Source: Neptunomonas phycophila (GTDB lineage: Bacteria; Pseudomonadota; Gammaproteobacteria; Pseudomonadales; Balneatricaceae). From it: a stretch of 64,000 nt of DNA. The position numbers and the translations under genes are program-made. Within the stretch, counting starts at the first letter, position 1; each line of letters opens with the position of its first letter. The notes beneath the pieces are model-generated. The model did no database searches. It was not told the DNA's origin and worked only from the letters and a program-made list of their open reading frames with translations. Shown one piece after another: positions 1 through 7,783 of the stretch. The stretch is from positions 62,001 through 126,000 of the forward strand of contig NZ_MRCI01000003.1 in assembly GCF_001922575.1 (NCBI RefSeq). The letters are read 5' to 3'.

Positions 1-642
1 AGCGAAGACATTAACGACTATAAAGCCGATCAGTTCTGTGATGGCAGCGAGTGCTACGACGAAGTGATGTTGAATGGTTTAGATGCCTACCTGAATAAGA
101 TCTACACGCAACAAACCAGCGACAATATTGTTATCGTGTTACACCAGAAAGGCAGCCATGGGCCAGCCTACTCAAAACGCTACCCGGCGAGCTTTAATCA
201 GTTTACACCTGTCTGCGATACCGCTGATTTAGAGCAATGCAGCCGAGAGGAGATCACCAATGCTTACGACAACACGATTCTATATACCGATTATTTTCTC
301 AACCAAGTGATTAACTTTTTACAACAACACGAAGACCGCTTTGTCAGTAGCATGATCTACCTATCCGATCACGGTGAGTCGTTAGGTGAGGCGAACGTAT
401 ACCTTCACGGTTTGCCTTATTTTATGGCGCCTGAAGAGCAAACCCATGTGCCCTTTATGACTTGGTTCTCACCCAATTATCTTTCACAGCTAAAGATCAG
501 CGCGCCGTGTATCGAACAAAAAGCCGATCAAGCCGTCAGCCAAGATAACCTCTTCCATTCATTGCTGGGGTTACTCGACATACAAACAAACGCTTATCAA
601 CCGACGCTCGATCTCTTTGGTACTTGCCGGAAGCCGATGTAA
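1..642 (+). CDS. eptA: Phosphoethanolamine transferase EptA, C-terminal part (5' end outside window)
   Basis: Reads in frame from base 1, so only the last 213 residues are present. The family transfers phosphoethanolamine from phosphatidylethanolamine to lipid A on the periplasmic face of the inner membrane, lowering surface charge and sensitivity to cationic peptides. Visible sulfatase-fold motifs are HQKGSHGPAY and SDHGESLGE followed by YLHG, which hold metal-binding Asp/His residues. Paired cysteines (FCDGSEC, PVCDTADLEQC) fit the conserved disulfides of EptA/MCR proteins. The membrane N-terminus and the catalytic Thr lie outside the window. The next gene, a PAP2 phosphatase, overlaps its stop codon; mcr-1 is also followed by a pap2 gene. 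It is probably controlled by the two-component pair that ends the same operon. Confidence 0.9.
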   Translation, partial: SEDINDYKADQFCDGSECYDEVMLNGLDAYLNKIYTQQTSDNIVIVLHQKGSHGPAYSKRYPASFNQFTPVCDTADLEQCSREEITNAYDNTILYTDYFLNQVINFLQQHEDRFVSSMIYLSDHGESLGEANVYLHGLPYFMAPEEQTHVPFMTWFSPNYLSQLKISAPCIEQKADQAVSQDNLFHSLLGLLDIQTNAYQPTLDLFGTCRKPM

Positions 643-1370
643 TGCCTAATCATTTTATGCGTAATCACTTAGTCATACCGCTGATTGTGTTTAGTGTAAT
701 AGCCACCTGTTTTGAATGGCAACAGTGGGATCTTGCAATCGCTAAAACCCTATATGGATGGGAAGGCGGGCAGTGGGCACTCAAAGATAACTGGTGGCTT
801 ACCAGTGTATTTCATACCGGCGCACGCAATGCCATGTCAGTGTTGGCGCTGTTAGTGTTAGCCACTTGGTTGCTCAGCACTGCGCTAGCATCTCTAAAGG
901 GTTGGAGACGGCCGCTCTCGTATCTTGTAATTAGCCTATTGCTGTCGGTCATTATCGTCGCACTAGGGAAGCGCTTAACTAATGTAGAGTGCCCGTGGAG
1001 CCTCTCGCTATTTGGTGGCGACCGCCCATATTTTCCAATCTTCTCCGTCCATATGTTTATGCCGTCAACTTCTGAGTGCTTTCCGGCAGGGCATGCCAGT
1101 GCAGGCTACGCCTGGTTTGGAGTCTATTTTGTGTGTGTAAAACATGCACCACGTTGGCGCTGGTGGGGATTAGCGTGTGTGATAGCGTTGGGGGTCTTGT
1201 TTGGCGGGGTTCAACAGCTACGAGGGGCGCATTTTGTATCGCACGACCTATGGACAATGGCTATTTGCTGGTGGGTAGCAGTGATATGCTCTCCAATATT
1301 GAATCGCCCTATACAACCCAGCACGCTGAATAGCTCCAAGGGTATGCAAAGAGAACCGCGCACATGCTAG
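642..1370 (+). CDS. PAP2-family membrane phosphatase
   Basis: Integral membrane phosphatase of about 242 residues. The three PAP2 signature blocks are recognisable: a degenerate first block (GKRLTNVECPW), PAGHASAGYAW (PSGH-like) and LRGAHFVSHDLW (the His/Asp block). Several hydrophobic segments surround them. I chose the ATG at 642 because it overlaps the eptA stop as TAATG; an in-frame TTG at 624 and an ATG at 657 are alternatives. In an operon with eptA the likely substrates are lipid A phosphates or undecaprenyl/phosphatidyl phosphates in the outer leaflet of the inner membrane, which is inference from context. It overlaps the response regulator gene by 7 bases, so translation is probably coupled. 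Confidence 0.85.
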   Translation: MPNHFMRNHLVIPLIVFSVIATCFEWQQWDLAIAKTLYGWEGGQWALKDNWWLTSVFHTGARNAMSVLALLVLATWLLSTALASLKGWRRPLSYLVISLLLSVIIVALGKRLTNVECPWSLSLFGGDRPYFPIFSVHMFMPSTSECFPAGHASAGYAWFGVYFVCVKHAPRWRWWGLACVIALGVLFGGVQQLRGAHFVSHDLWTMAICWWVAVICSPILNRPIQPSTLNSSKGMQREPRTC

Positions 1371-2047
1371 TACTCGTTGTTGATGATGATATCGACATAC
1401 TCACAACCATTGCCGACCAACTAGCACTGTACGGCATTGATACCGACTGTGCTCGTAATGGCCAGCAAGCTCTGACGCTAACCCAGCGCCACACTTACGA
1501 TGTGATTGTGCTAGACATCATGATGCCGGGGCTTGATGGTCTATCAACGTGCCAAACACTCCGCAGAGAAGGTTGTACCACACCTATTGTGTTCTTAACC
1601 GCACGCGATACGTTGGACGATAAAATCACAGGGTTTAGCACAGGTGCTGATGATTACCTTGTAAAACCCTTCGCGATGAAAGAGCTCCTGTACCGTGTTA
1701 AAGCGTTGAGCCAACGTGTCTCTCGACATCAGGTACGCACACTTCACTGGGGAGAAATTACGCTGGATGTTGAGCAAGCTAGCGCACAACGCTCAGGGCA
1801 AACGCTGCGGCTTAATGCGCTTCAATTTAAGTTACTGAAGTTACTCGTATCACACGCGCCGAGCATTGTCTCACGCGAGCAAATGGAGCATGCTTTATGG
1901 CACGATGAGCCGCCTGATAGCGATGCACTGCGCAGCCATTTGTATCAATTACGCCAAATCCTAGACAAACCCTTTAGCTTCCCCATGCTAGAAACAGTCA
2001 GGGGAGTGGGCTATCGACTTGTCGATACCCAGGAGCCAGCTCAATGA
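1364..2047 (+). CDS. OmpR/PhoB-family response regulator
   Basis: 227 residues. The receiver domain (about 1-115) has the acidic pair DDD near residues 7-9, the phospho-acceptor Asp51 in VLDIMMPG and Lys101 in YLVKPF. A winged-helix DNA-binding domain follows (about 125-222), ending in the typical RGVGYRLV wing. It overlaps the upstream PAP2 gene and the downstream kinase gene by a few bases, so the four genes form one operon. The layout resembles PmrAB/ColRS-type systems that control lipid A modification; that it regulates eptA is inferred from linkage, and the exact orthologue cannot be named from sequence alone. Confidence 0.9.
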   Translation: MLVLVVDDDIDILTTIADQLALYGIDTDCARNGQQALTLTQRHTYDVIVLDIMMPGLDGLSTCQTLRREGCTTPIVFLTARDTLDDKITGFSTGADDYLVKPFAMKELLYRVKALSQRVSRHQVRTLHWGEITLDVEQASAQRSGQTLRLNALQFKLLKLLVSHAPSIVSREQMEHALWHDEPPDSDALRSHLYQLRQILDKPFSFPMLETVRGVGYRLVDTQEPAQ

Positions 2048-3297
2048 CATTACTTTCATCTTGGCGGCGGCGCTTTAAGCGCCTTAGCTATACGCAGCGC
2101 GTGATGCTTGCTATTGGCAGCTATACATTCTCGATTATGCTGGTGGTTATGCTTGGGATATGGGCGTTTATTGAGTACAGTGAAACGGATGATGAGCGTG
2201 AGATTGCGCTAGCTATTCATGAAGCAGTCGGTTTACTTGCCCAAGCCCCTCAAAACTCAGCAAACACGCCCATACATACCTCGTACTTTGACTTGTACCT
2301 ATCGCAAGCGCAACTACCCGCTACGATTCAGCAAAGCGAGTTAGCGCCTGGGCTCACACCTCTTGAAAGCGGCGGTTCGTTGTGGGTCAGTATAAACCCC
2401 GCAACACAGCAGCCGTACTTTTTGCTCTTTCATGCCAACGAAGAATCAAACCTGATAGAAACAGAGTTTGATGATATTTTATTTATTGTCGCCGCGGTGG
2501 TGTTATCAACCCTCTTAACCCTCTTGATGGTTCGCTGGATGGCAAAAAGCTTAGCCGCTCCCGTAGTGAGCCTCACGCGACAAGTCGAGCACTTTGATAT
2601 CAACCAAGGAAACTTCCCGCGCTTGGACCGGGATGACGAAATAGGGCAGCTCAGCCATGCTTTTGGTGACTTAATCCAACGTATGCATCAATTCATGAAA
2701 CGGGAACAAGACTTTACCCGCTTTGCCAGTCACGAGTTACGCTCACCTATTACTGTCATCAGAGGAAACCTCGACATACTGCAAGAAAGTCTACCGGACA
2801 ACCCTATACATGAGCGTATCGTTACACGCATGAATACAGCAATACAGCGAGTTTCACTGCTGATCGATGGTTTTTTATGGCTGGGCCGAGAAAAGCACAA
2901 CACCAATATGCCCATAGAAACCGTAAACGCCGCGCAACTGCGCACCCTACTCAACAGTTTAACCGAGCACCTAGCCCCCGAGAGCCGGGCACGTTTGTCT
3001 TGTGAAGTAGGAGAAATCCATTGGCACATTCGGCCACTGATGCTTTCCATCTTGCTCGACAACTTACTACGCAATGCTTTACAGCATAGTGACCAGTCTG
3101 TCAGCCTTAACGCAAATGGGCAAAAACTAACAATCACCAACCCAATTAGCAACGCCATCGACGGCGAGCAACAAGGAGTAGGCTTACAAATTGTGAATCG
3201 GATATGTGAGGCCAGCCGATGGGATTATGACATCAACCAAAGCGGCAACTGCTTTAGTTTTAGCGTGACTATTCGCGATATTGCAGCCACCGAATAA
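2044..3297 (+). CDS. Sensor histidine kinase, partner of the upstream regulator
   Basis: 417 residues: a transmembrane helix near 20-42, a periplasmic region to about 145, a second helix near 148-168, a HAMP linker, a HisKA domain with phospho-acceptor His230 in FASHELRSP, and a GHKL ATPase domain with N box LLDNLLRNALQHS and G2-like box GVGLQIV. The usual G1 box (DxGxG) is not evident: after ITNPISNA the chain goes directly to the G2 region, so the ATP lid is short. Such short-lid kinases occur in some families, so this is not proof of inactivity. The ATG overlaps the regulator stop by 4 bases (ATGA), and the stop is followed by the convergent srkA gene. Confidence 0.9.
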   Translation: MTLLSSWRRRFKRLSYTQRVMLAIGSYTFSIMLVVMLGIWAFIEYSETDDEREIALAIHEAVGLLAQAPQNSANTPIHTSYFDLYLSQAQLPATIQQSELAPGLTPLESGGSLWVSINPATQQPYFLLFHANEESNLIETEFDDILFIVAAVVLSTLLTLLMVRWMAKSLAAPVVSLTRQVEHFDINQGNFPRLDRDDEIGQLSHAFGDLIQRMHQFMKREQDFTRFASHELRSPITVIRGNLDILQESLPDNPIHERIVTRMNTAIQRVSLLIDGFLWLGREKHNTNMPIETVNAAQLRTLLNSLTEHLAPESRARLSCEVGEIHWHIRPLMLSILLDNLLRNALQHSDQSVSLNANGQKLTITNPISNAIDGEQQGVGLQIVNRICEASRWDYDINQSGNCFSFSVTIRDIAATE

Positions 3298-3317
3298 TGC
3301 TCATGGCTTATGCTTAT

Positions 3318-4304
3318 TTAGAGTAATTTCAAGACAGGTTCTTGAAGCTTTGCAAACTGCTCTTTGAGTTCGAGCAAATGCTCACCCCAATAGCGCTCTG
3401 TGTTAAACCAAGGAAAGCTCATAGGAAAAGCGGGGTCTTCCCAGCGGCGCCCAATCCAAGCGGCATAATTCATCATACGCAGCGTTCTAAGCGCTTCCAC
3501 TAAATGCAGTTCACGTGGGTTGAACGACGCAAACTCATTATAGCCATCGATCACTTCGCCTAACTGCAGCTCTTGTTGGTGGCGGTCACCTGTTAGCAAC
3601 ATCCACAAATCTTGAATGGCGGGTGCCATACGCGCATCATCAAAATCAACAAAATGCGGCATATCATCACGCCACAATATATTGCCGCCATGGCAATCAC
3701 CATGCACGCGCTGATAAACAACATCACCAGCACGTTTAAAAGCGGCATCTATCTCTCGTAGCAAGTCAGACGTTAGGCTGTCATAAGCGGCTTTGAGCGA
3801 CGCAGGAATCAGTTCGCGGCTAATAAAGTCAGTGCTATCAATGCCATAACTTTGAATATCAAGAGTAGGGCGATGCTTAAAAGGCTCTGCTTGCCCCGCT
3901 AGGTGAATACGTCCAAGCGTATTACCCAACTGGAACAAGTGCTCAGGATCCTCTAATTCAGGTGCTCGGCCGCCTTTGCGCACAAATAAAGAGAAGCGGT
4001 AGTCGTCATATGAGAATAGCGTTTGCCCTGTATCACTCTTAATCGGTGCCACCACCGATAAATCTTGCTCGACCAACTGCGCCATAAAACGATGTTCTTC
4101 GCCTATTTGCTCATCAGTCCAACGCTGAGGGCGGTAAAATTTGGCGATAAGTGGTTCGGATTCATCGATTCCTACTTGGTAAACGCGGTTTTCATAGCTA
4201 TTGAGTGCCATGATGCGTCCATCACTTAAATACCCGATAGACTCAACCGCATCAATTACTGTATCTGGCTTGAGTTCATAAAAGGGTTGTTTGTTATCGC
4301 TCAA
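3318..4304 (-). CDS. srkA: Stress response Ser/Thr kinase SrkA (YihE/RdoA)
   Basis: 328 residues, full family length. An APH-like kinase fold is shown by the catalytic loop HGDCHGGNILW and the metal-binding block VDFDDARMAPAIQDLW, plus the N-terminal nucleotide-binding region with YENRVYQVG. In E. coli SrkA is a cytoplasmic protein kinase that protects against death caused by envelope and antibiotic stress, and it sits in a Cpx-regulated operon with dsbA. Here dsbA is not adjacent: the gene is convergent with the two-component operon and appears to be transcribed alone. The leader after its start contains a run of eight C residues (about 4374-4381 on the plus strand), with no clear promoter. 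Confidence 0.92.
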   Translation of the reverse strand: MSDNKQPFYELKPDTVIDAVESIGYLSDGRIMALNSYENRVYQVGIDESEPLIAKFYRPQRWTDEQIGEEHRFMAQLVEQDLSVVAPIKSDTGQTLFSYDDYRFSLFVRKGGRAPELEDPEHLFQLGNTLGRIHLAGQAEPFKHRPTLDIQSYGIDSTDFISRELIPASLKAAYDSLTSDLLREIDAAFKRAGDVVYQRVHGDCHGGNILWRDDMPHFVDFDDARMAPAIQDLWMLLTGDRHQQELQLGEVIDGYNEFASFNPRELHLVEALRTLRMMNYAAWIGRRWEDPAFPMSFPWFNTERYWGEHLLELKEQFAKLQEPVLKLL

Positions 4305-4435
4305 AGTACGGCCTCGGTGTTAAAAAACAGGGAGTTACTCGTAAAAATCGGGCACAGTATAACACAACTCTGCACCCCCCCCGACGGTCTCTCATACTCG
4401 ACCTTAGGCGATATAGCAGGCTAGTTAAACCACCA

Positions 4436-4744
4436 CTACTTGGCTTTTGCCCCTTTTTCAATCTCAGTAGAGGCTTTAACGATCTTTAATATCTCATTAC
4501 AAGCACTATCACTAACTTGCATGGTCTCAAATAAGAGCAACAGTAAATCAGCCGAAAACATCCCCTTACTCACCTTACTTCGGAGGTTTTCTGCGGTAAG
4601 GTACACTCCTTTAGCATCTAAATCGGATACTAGATCGTCGTACTTTAGCTCTTTGAGTACCATCGTGGAACGGATGTAACGGGAAAGCGCATTACGATAA
4701 ATGGCTAGACTGGACTTGTTTTGAATACTTTGCTCTGGATTCAC
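4436..4744 (-). CDS. Small DUF6471-type protein
   Basis: 102 residues, starting at a GTG with a good GAGGAG ribosome site about 8 bases upstream. The pattern of a helical N-terminus, a Gly-Val-x-L segment (DAKGVYLTAENLRSKVSKGMFSADLLLLLFETM) and an acidic/lysine tail resembles the DUF6471 family, short proteins that look like degenerate helix-turn-helix domains. The function is unknown. It is divergent from the yjf operon, with about 140 bases between the starts, so a role as a local regulator is possible but not shown. Confidence 0.6.
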   Translation of the reverse strand: MNPEQSIQNKSSLAIYRNALSRYIRSTMVLKELKYDDLVSDLDAKGVYLTAENLRSKVSKGMFSADLLLLLFETMQVSDSACNEILKIVKASTEIEKGAKAK

Positions 4745-4884
4745 GTAGAGGCTCCTCTTCAGATGGTCTGCCAGTTATTTGCCGAAAACAAACGACAGCA
4801 ATATTCACTATTGTGCGATAAATGTTGACTTTATGATATATTAATTTAAATTGTGACTTATAAATCACGCCAAGGAGTAAGATA

Positions 4885-5289
4885 ATGGCTTGGACATTTG
4901 ATAGTGTAAAAACATTAATTGAAACGCAAGAAAACTGGGTAGTTGAATCAGAAGGTGATTGCCTAAGCGTTTCTAATGACGAAGGAGTAGATGCGTTTGT
5001 ATACGCAGGTGAGCAGCAACTAGTTGTAGAAACACCACTATTCCCATTAAGCAAAGTCAATCAGCCAGATGCGCTCAATCTACTCGTCTTAAAAACGCAT
5101 CAGCTGTTGCCGCTCACGACGATTGGCATCAAGCACATTGGTGATGAAGATTACTACGTTGCCTTTGGCTCACTATCTATCGATAGCAAAGACACCGTTG
5201 TTTTAGAAGAGATCGAAACGCTCTTCTTAAACGTGGCGGAATTTATAGAACTCTACTCTGATTACCTCATACAGGAGACACACGCATGA
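4885..5289 (+). CDS. yjfI: YjfI-family protein (DUF2170)
   Basis: 134 residues, first gene of the yjf operon, with an AAGGAGT ribosome site ahead of the ATG. Acidic, mixed alpha/beta soluble protein; DUF2170 members are cytoplasmic and of unknown function, nearly always encoded beside a PspA-like gene. Its stop overlaps the next start by 4 bases (ATGA), so the two are probably translationally coupled. The family call rests on sequence resemblance plus operon position; there are no catalytic motifs to point to. Confidence 0.8.
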   Translation: MAWTFDSVKTLIETQENWVVESEGDCLSVSNDEGVDAFVYAGEQQLVVETPLFPLSKVNQPDALNLLVLKTHQLLPLTTIGIKHIGDEDYYVAFGSLSIDSKDTVVLEEIETLFLNVAEFIELYSDYLIQETHA

Positions 5290-5984
5290 GTCTTAAAAAA
5301 TTATGGACCGCACTCAAAGGTGGCGTGAACGAAGCGACTGAAGCCGCGGCTGATAGTCAATCCATCCGTATCTTAGATCAGGAACTAAGAGAAGCTAAAA
5401 ACGAACTGGTTGCCTGCGACCAGAATTTGGCCAAAATTATGGCCAAGCGTAAGCTGACAGAGAAAAAAGTAGCGTCTCTTAACGAAGAAGTTGTCACTTA
5501 CACTAACCATGCAATTACCGCATCAGAAAAAGGCGACGAGGCCTTAGCTTTAGAATGTGCCGAAAAAGTGGCCGACTTAGAAGTTGCCTTGGCAACGGAG
5601 CAAGAGATCCTAAATGGCTTCTCGCAGTCTGAAAAAGCCTTAAAGGAAAACATTCAAAAGGCCAAAACCAACGTGCGCCGCATGGAGCAGCAAATTGATC
5701 AGATCAAAGCGACAGCTTCTGTTCAAAAAGCGCAAGTCGCTGTGTCATCGCGCCACATGGGTGCTAACAGCAAGGTTAAAACCGCGTTGGATAGCCTAGA
5801 CCGCATCAAGCAAAAGCAGCAAGAAAAGGCAGCGGAGCTAGAAGCGGCAGAAGAAATGGCGGCAGAAGAGAGCGGCAGCAGCTTAGACGCTCGCTTAAAA
5901 GCTTCGGGCATTGTGCCCGGCGGTCAAGCTTCGGGCAAAGACAAGCTAGCCGAACTACTGGCTAAAAAAGCATCTAATACATAA
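5286..5984 (+). CDS. yjfJ: PspA/IM30-family protein (YjfJ)
   Basis: 232 residues, almost wholly alpha-helical with long coiled coils (about 25-160), a charged linker and an Ala/Glu-rich segment near 178-196. This is the architecture of PspA/Vipp1, ESCRT-III-like proteins that coat and stabilise stressed membranes. The N-terminus (MSLKKLWTALKGGVNEA) can form the amphipathic membrane-binding helix of the family. It is the YjfJ type rather than the classical pspABC type: there is no pspF, pspB or pspC nearby. A hairpin followed by a T-rich stretch lies directly after the stop (5991-6025), so yjfI-yjfJ may be expressed at a higher level than the rest of the operon. Confidence 0.88.
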   Translation: MSLKKLWTALKGGVNEATEAAADSQSIRILDQELREAKNELVACDQNLAKIMAKRKLTEKKVASLNEEVVTYTNHAITASEKGDEALALECAEKVADLEVALATEQEILNGFSQSEKALKENIQKAKTNVRRMEQQIDQIKATASVQKAQVAVSSRHMGANSKVKTALDSLDRIKQKQQEKAAELEAAEEMAAEESGSSLDARLKASGIVPGGQASGKDKLAELLAKKASNT

Positions 5985-5990
5985 TGCTTG

Positions 5991-6025
5991 GGCCTGCACG
6001 TCCACTGTGCAGGCCTTCCTCTTTT
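5991..6025 (+). terminator. Hairpin between yjfJ and yjfK (attenuator-like)
   Basis: A perfect 9-bp stem GGCCTGCAC / GTGCAGGCC (5991-5999 with 6007-6015) with a 7-base loop is followed by TTCCTCTTTT. It has the form of an intrinsic terminator but lies inside a co-directional operon, so partial termination or 3'-end stabilisation of the yjfIJ message is likely. Confidence 0.7.
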
Positions 6026-6087
6026 AAGGTAACATGTGCGGACACGGATGTAGTATTAGCTAAGCACATCAATTGAAAGGGATTATT

Positions 6088-6738
6088 GTGTTTAAAAAAT
6101 TTTTCAAAGGCATGTCAACACAAGCTCCAACGGAACCTGACATCCCCTCCATTTTAGGTCTTCGCCTTGGCTGCAGCTTTGAGTTAGACAGCCTGATGCT
6201 GAGATTAGTTACTGATGATCTTGTCAGCAATAACATAGCCACCACCCAGATTATTCAGGCTGTCGGATTAGTCGAGCTAGATGGCACCTACATTTTTAGA
6301 TTCTATACCGACGACGAAGCTTTTCTACAGGTAGTTGCTACTAGCCTCAACGATGTCGATGTGGTTGACGTCAAGCTTTTCCATTTTTACGACACTTTAG
6401 ACATTGCCGACAAAAGCCGCTGGACTAGGTTGCTCGATAAAGACATAGGGCAAGCTACCTACACTCTCGAACAACAAACCTATCAACGTGTTTGGACATC
6501 ATTAACGGATTACCATGCACCGGTACATATGCTAGAAACAACCTATGATGAGAAAGGTGAAACTAGCCAAACAGATCAGTTTACGATGCTCTTTGAGCGT
6601 CCTATTTCGGATGGTCAAACAGAATCACTGTTTTTATCTGCCGAAGAAGTTGAAGAAACGCCCGGGACTTTAACGCGTTGTTTAGTGATCAGTACCGGCA
6701 TTACCCTCTCACCTGCACAAATAACCATTTACGGTTAG
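6088..6738 (+). CDS. yjfK: YjfK-family protein (DUF2491)
   Basis: About 216 residues from the GTG at 6088, chosen because GAAAGG lies at ideal spacing before it; an in-frame TTG at 6073 would overlap that ribosome site. DUF2491 proteins are soluble and of unknown function, found with PspA-like and DUF350 genes. The sequence has the expected early LGLRLGCSFELDSL segment and a repetitive beta-rich body with many acidic residues. No catalytic motif was recognised. The next gene follows after about 20 bases. Confidence 0.8.
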   Translation: MFKKFFKGMSTQAPTEPDIPSILGLRLGCSFELDSLMLRLVTDDLVSNNIATTQIIQAVGLVELDGTYIFRFYTDDEAFLQVVATSLNDVDVVDVKLFHFYDTLDIADKSRWTRLLDKDIGQATYTLEQQTYQRVWTSLTDYHAPVHMLETTYDEKGETSQTDQFTMLFERPISDGQTESLFLSAEEVEETPGTLTRCLVISTGITLSPAQITIYG

Positions 6739-6759
6739 TCATTGACTCAAGGAACCTCA

Positions 6760-7170
6760 ATGTTAGAACAAACACTCAACGGGATTGGCCACTTTGCTAT
6801 CTATTTTGCCGCATCATTAGTTGCTCTCATTGTCTTCAAAGTGATTTATACCCTGATCACTCCTCATGACGAGTGGGCCTTAATTAAACAGCAGCAAAAC
6901 ACCTCAGCGGCCATTGGCTTTGGCGGCGGTATCATTGGATTCGCTATTGCGTTGAGTGGGTCCATTACCAATTCTGTTTCTCTTGTAGACTTTGCTATTT
7001 GGGCCGTTGTCGCTCTAGTCGCACAGAGCATTGCATTCGCTATTGTACGCTTTGTCTTCATGCCCAAAATCGTGACTCGTATCGAAGACGGTGAAATTAG
7101 TGCTGGTGTCATCTTGGCCGCGGTCAGCATTTCTGTTGGTCTTCTCAATGCGGCATGCATGACTTACTGA
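6760..7170 (+). CDS. yjfL: DUF350 membrane protein (YjfL)
   Basis: 136 residues from the ATG at 6760, which has a CAAGGA ribosome site; a TTG at 6742 is less likely. Four hydrophobic helices (about 12-32, 48-70, 76-98, 112-134) with Gly-rich GFGGGIIGFAIAL match the DUF350 family of small inner membrane proteins. DUF350 genes cluster with PspA-like proteins and glutathionylspermidine-synthase-like ligases, and a channel or scaffold role has been proposed by comparative genomics; no biochemical function is known to me. The next gene starts 10 bases after its stop. Confidence 0.82.
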   Translation: MLEQTLNGIGHFAIYFAASLVALIVFKVIYTLITPHDEWALIKQQQNTSAAIGFGGGIIGFAIALSGSITNSVSLVDFAIWAVVALVAQSIAFAIVRFVFMPKIVTRIEDGEISAGVILAAVSISVGLLNAACMTY

Positions 7171-7180
7171 GGGCGCCACG

Positions 7181-7780
7181 ATGAAACGATCTAAATTTGT
7201 TGATCTACCCCGTCTAAAAAAAGGTAAGCGGCAAGGCATTAAGCCCTTATCCATAGCCGTTACTGCTGCTTTAGTCGGTTGCTCATCCAATAGTGGTGAA
7301 GATGTTGTCGTCGTTAATAGTGTTAATGACTGTGTCGCTAATACCTCTTTTGATCAAGAGCAGTGCACTCTGGCCTATCAGCAGGCTCTAAAAGAGGCGG
7401 AGCAAACCGCACCTAAGTACAGCTCTCAATATGATTGCGAAGCTGAATTTGGCCACGCAAGCTGCCGACAGAATAGCTCCGGCTTTTTTATGCCCTTTAT
7501 GACGGGGTACTTGATCAGCTCGGCACTGAACAGTTTTAGTAATCAACGCTACTACCATCCGGTGTATACCTATCAAGGCCGCAGCGGCTCAGCTCGTGTT
7601 TTATCCGATGGAACGCCGTTAAAGTCCATGGGTAATGGTCGCTACAAAGCGCCTTCCAATACCTCAACAAAAGCGATGCCAACCGTGACTCGAACAATCT
7701 CACGTGGTGGTTTCGGCTCAAAAGCATCAGCCAAAGCCAGCTGGGGATCTAGCCGATCTGGCGGCAGTTGGGGAGGGTAG
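7181..7780 (+). CDS. yjfM: DUF1190 protein (YjfM/YgiB-like), probable lipoprotein
   Basis: 199 residues. A basic N-terminus (MKRSKFVDLPRLKKGKR) is followed by a short hydrophobic stretch ending in LVGCSS, a plausible lipobox with Cys at about residue 34. The next section has spaced cysteines (NDCVAN, EQCTLAY, DCEAEFG, SCRQ), consistent with disulfides in the periplasm. The C-terminus is low complexity, rich in Ser, Gly and Lys, ending GGSWGG. This matches the DUF1190/UPF0441 layout of YgiB and YjfM. Function unknown; it is followed after 3 bases by the YjfC ligase gene, the same order as in E. coli. Confidence 0.82.
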   Translation: MKRSKFVDLPRLKKGKRQGIKPLSIAVTAALVGCSSNSGEDVVVVNSVNDCVANTSFDQEQCTLAYQQALKEAEQTAPKYSSQYDCEAEFGHASCRQNSSGFFMPFMTGYLISSALNSFSNQRYYHPVYTYQGRSGSARVLSDGTPLKSMGNGRYKAPSNTSTKAMPTVTRTISRGGFGSKASAKASWGSSRSGGSWGG

Positions 7781-7783
7781 CCG

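Noticed and set aside
4374-4381. Run of eight C residues upstream of srkA as a phase-variation tract
   Set aside because: It lies outside the coding region and clear promoter elements, and a single run of eight is weak evidence.
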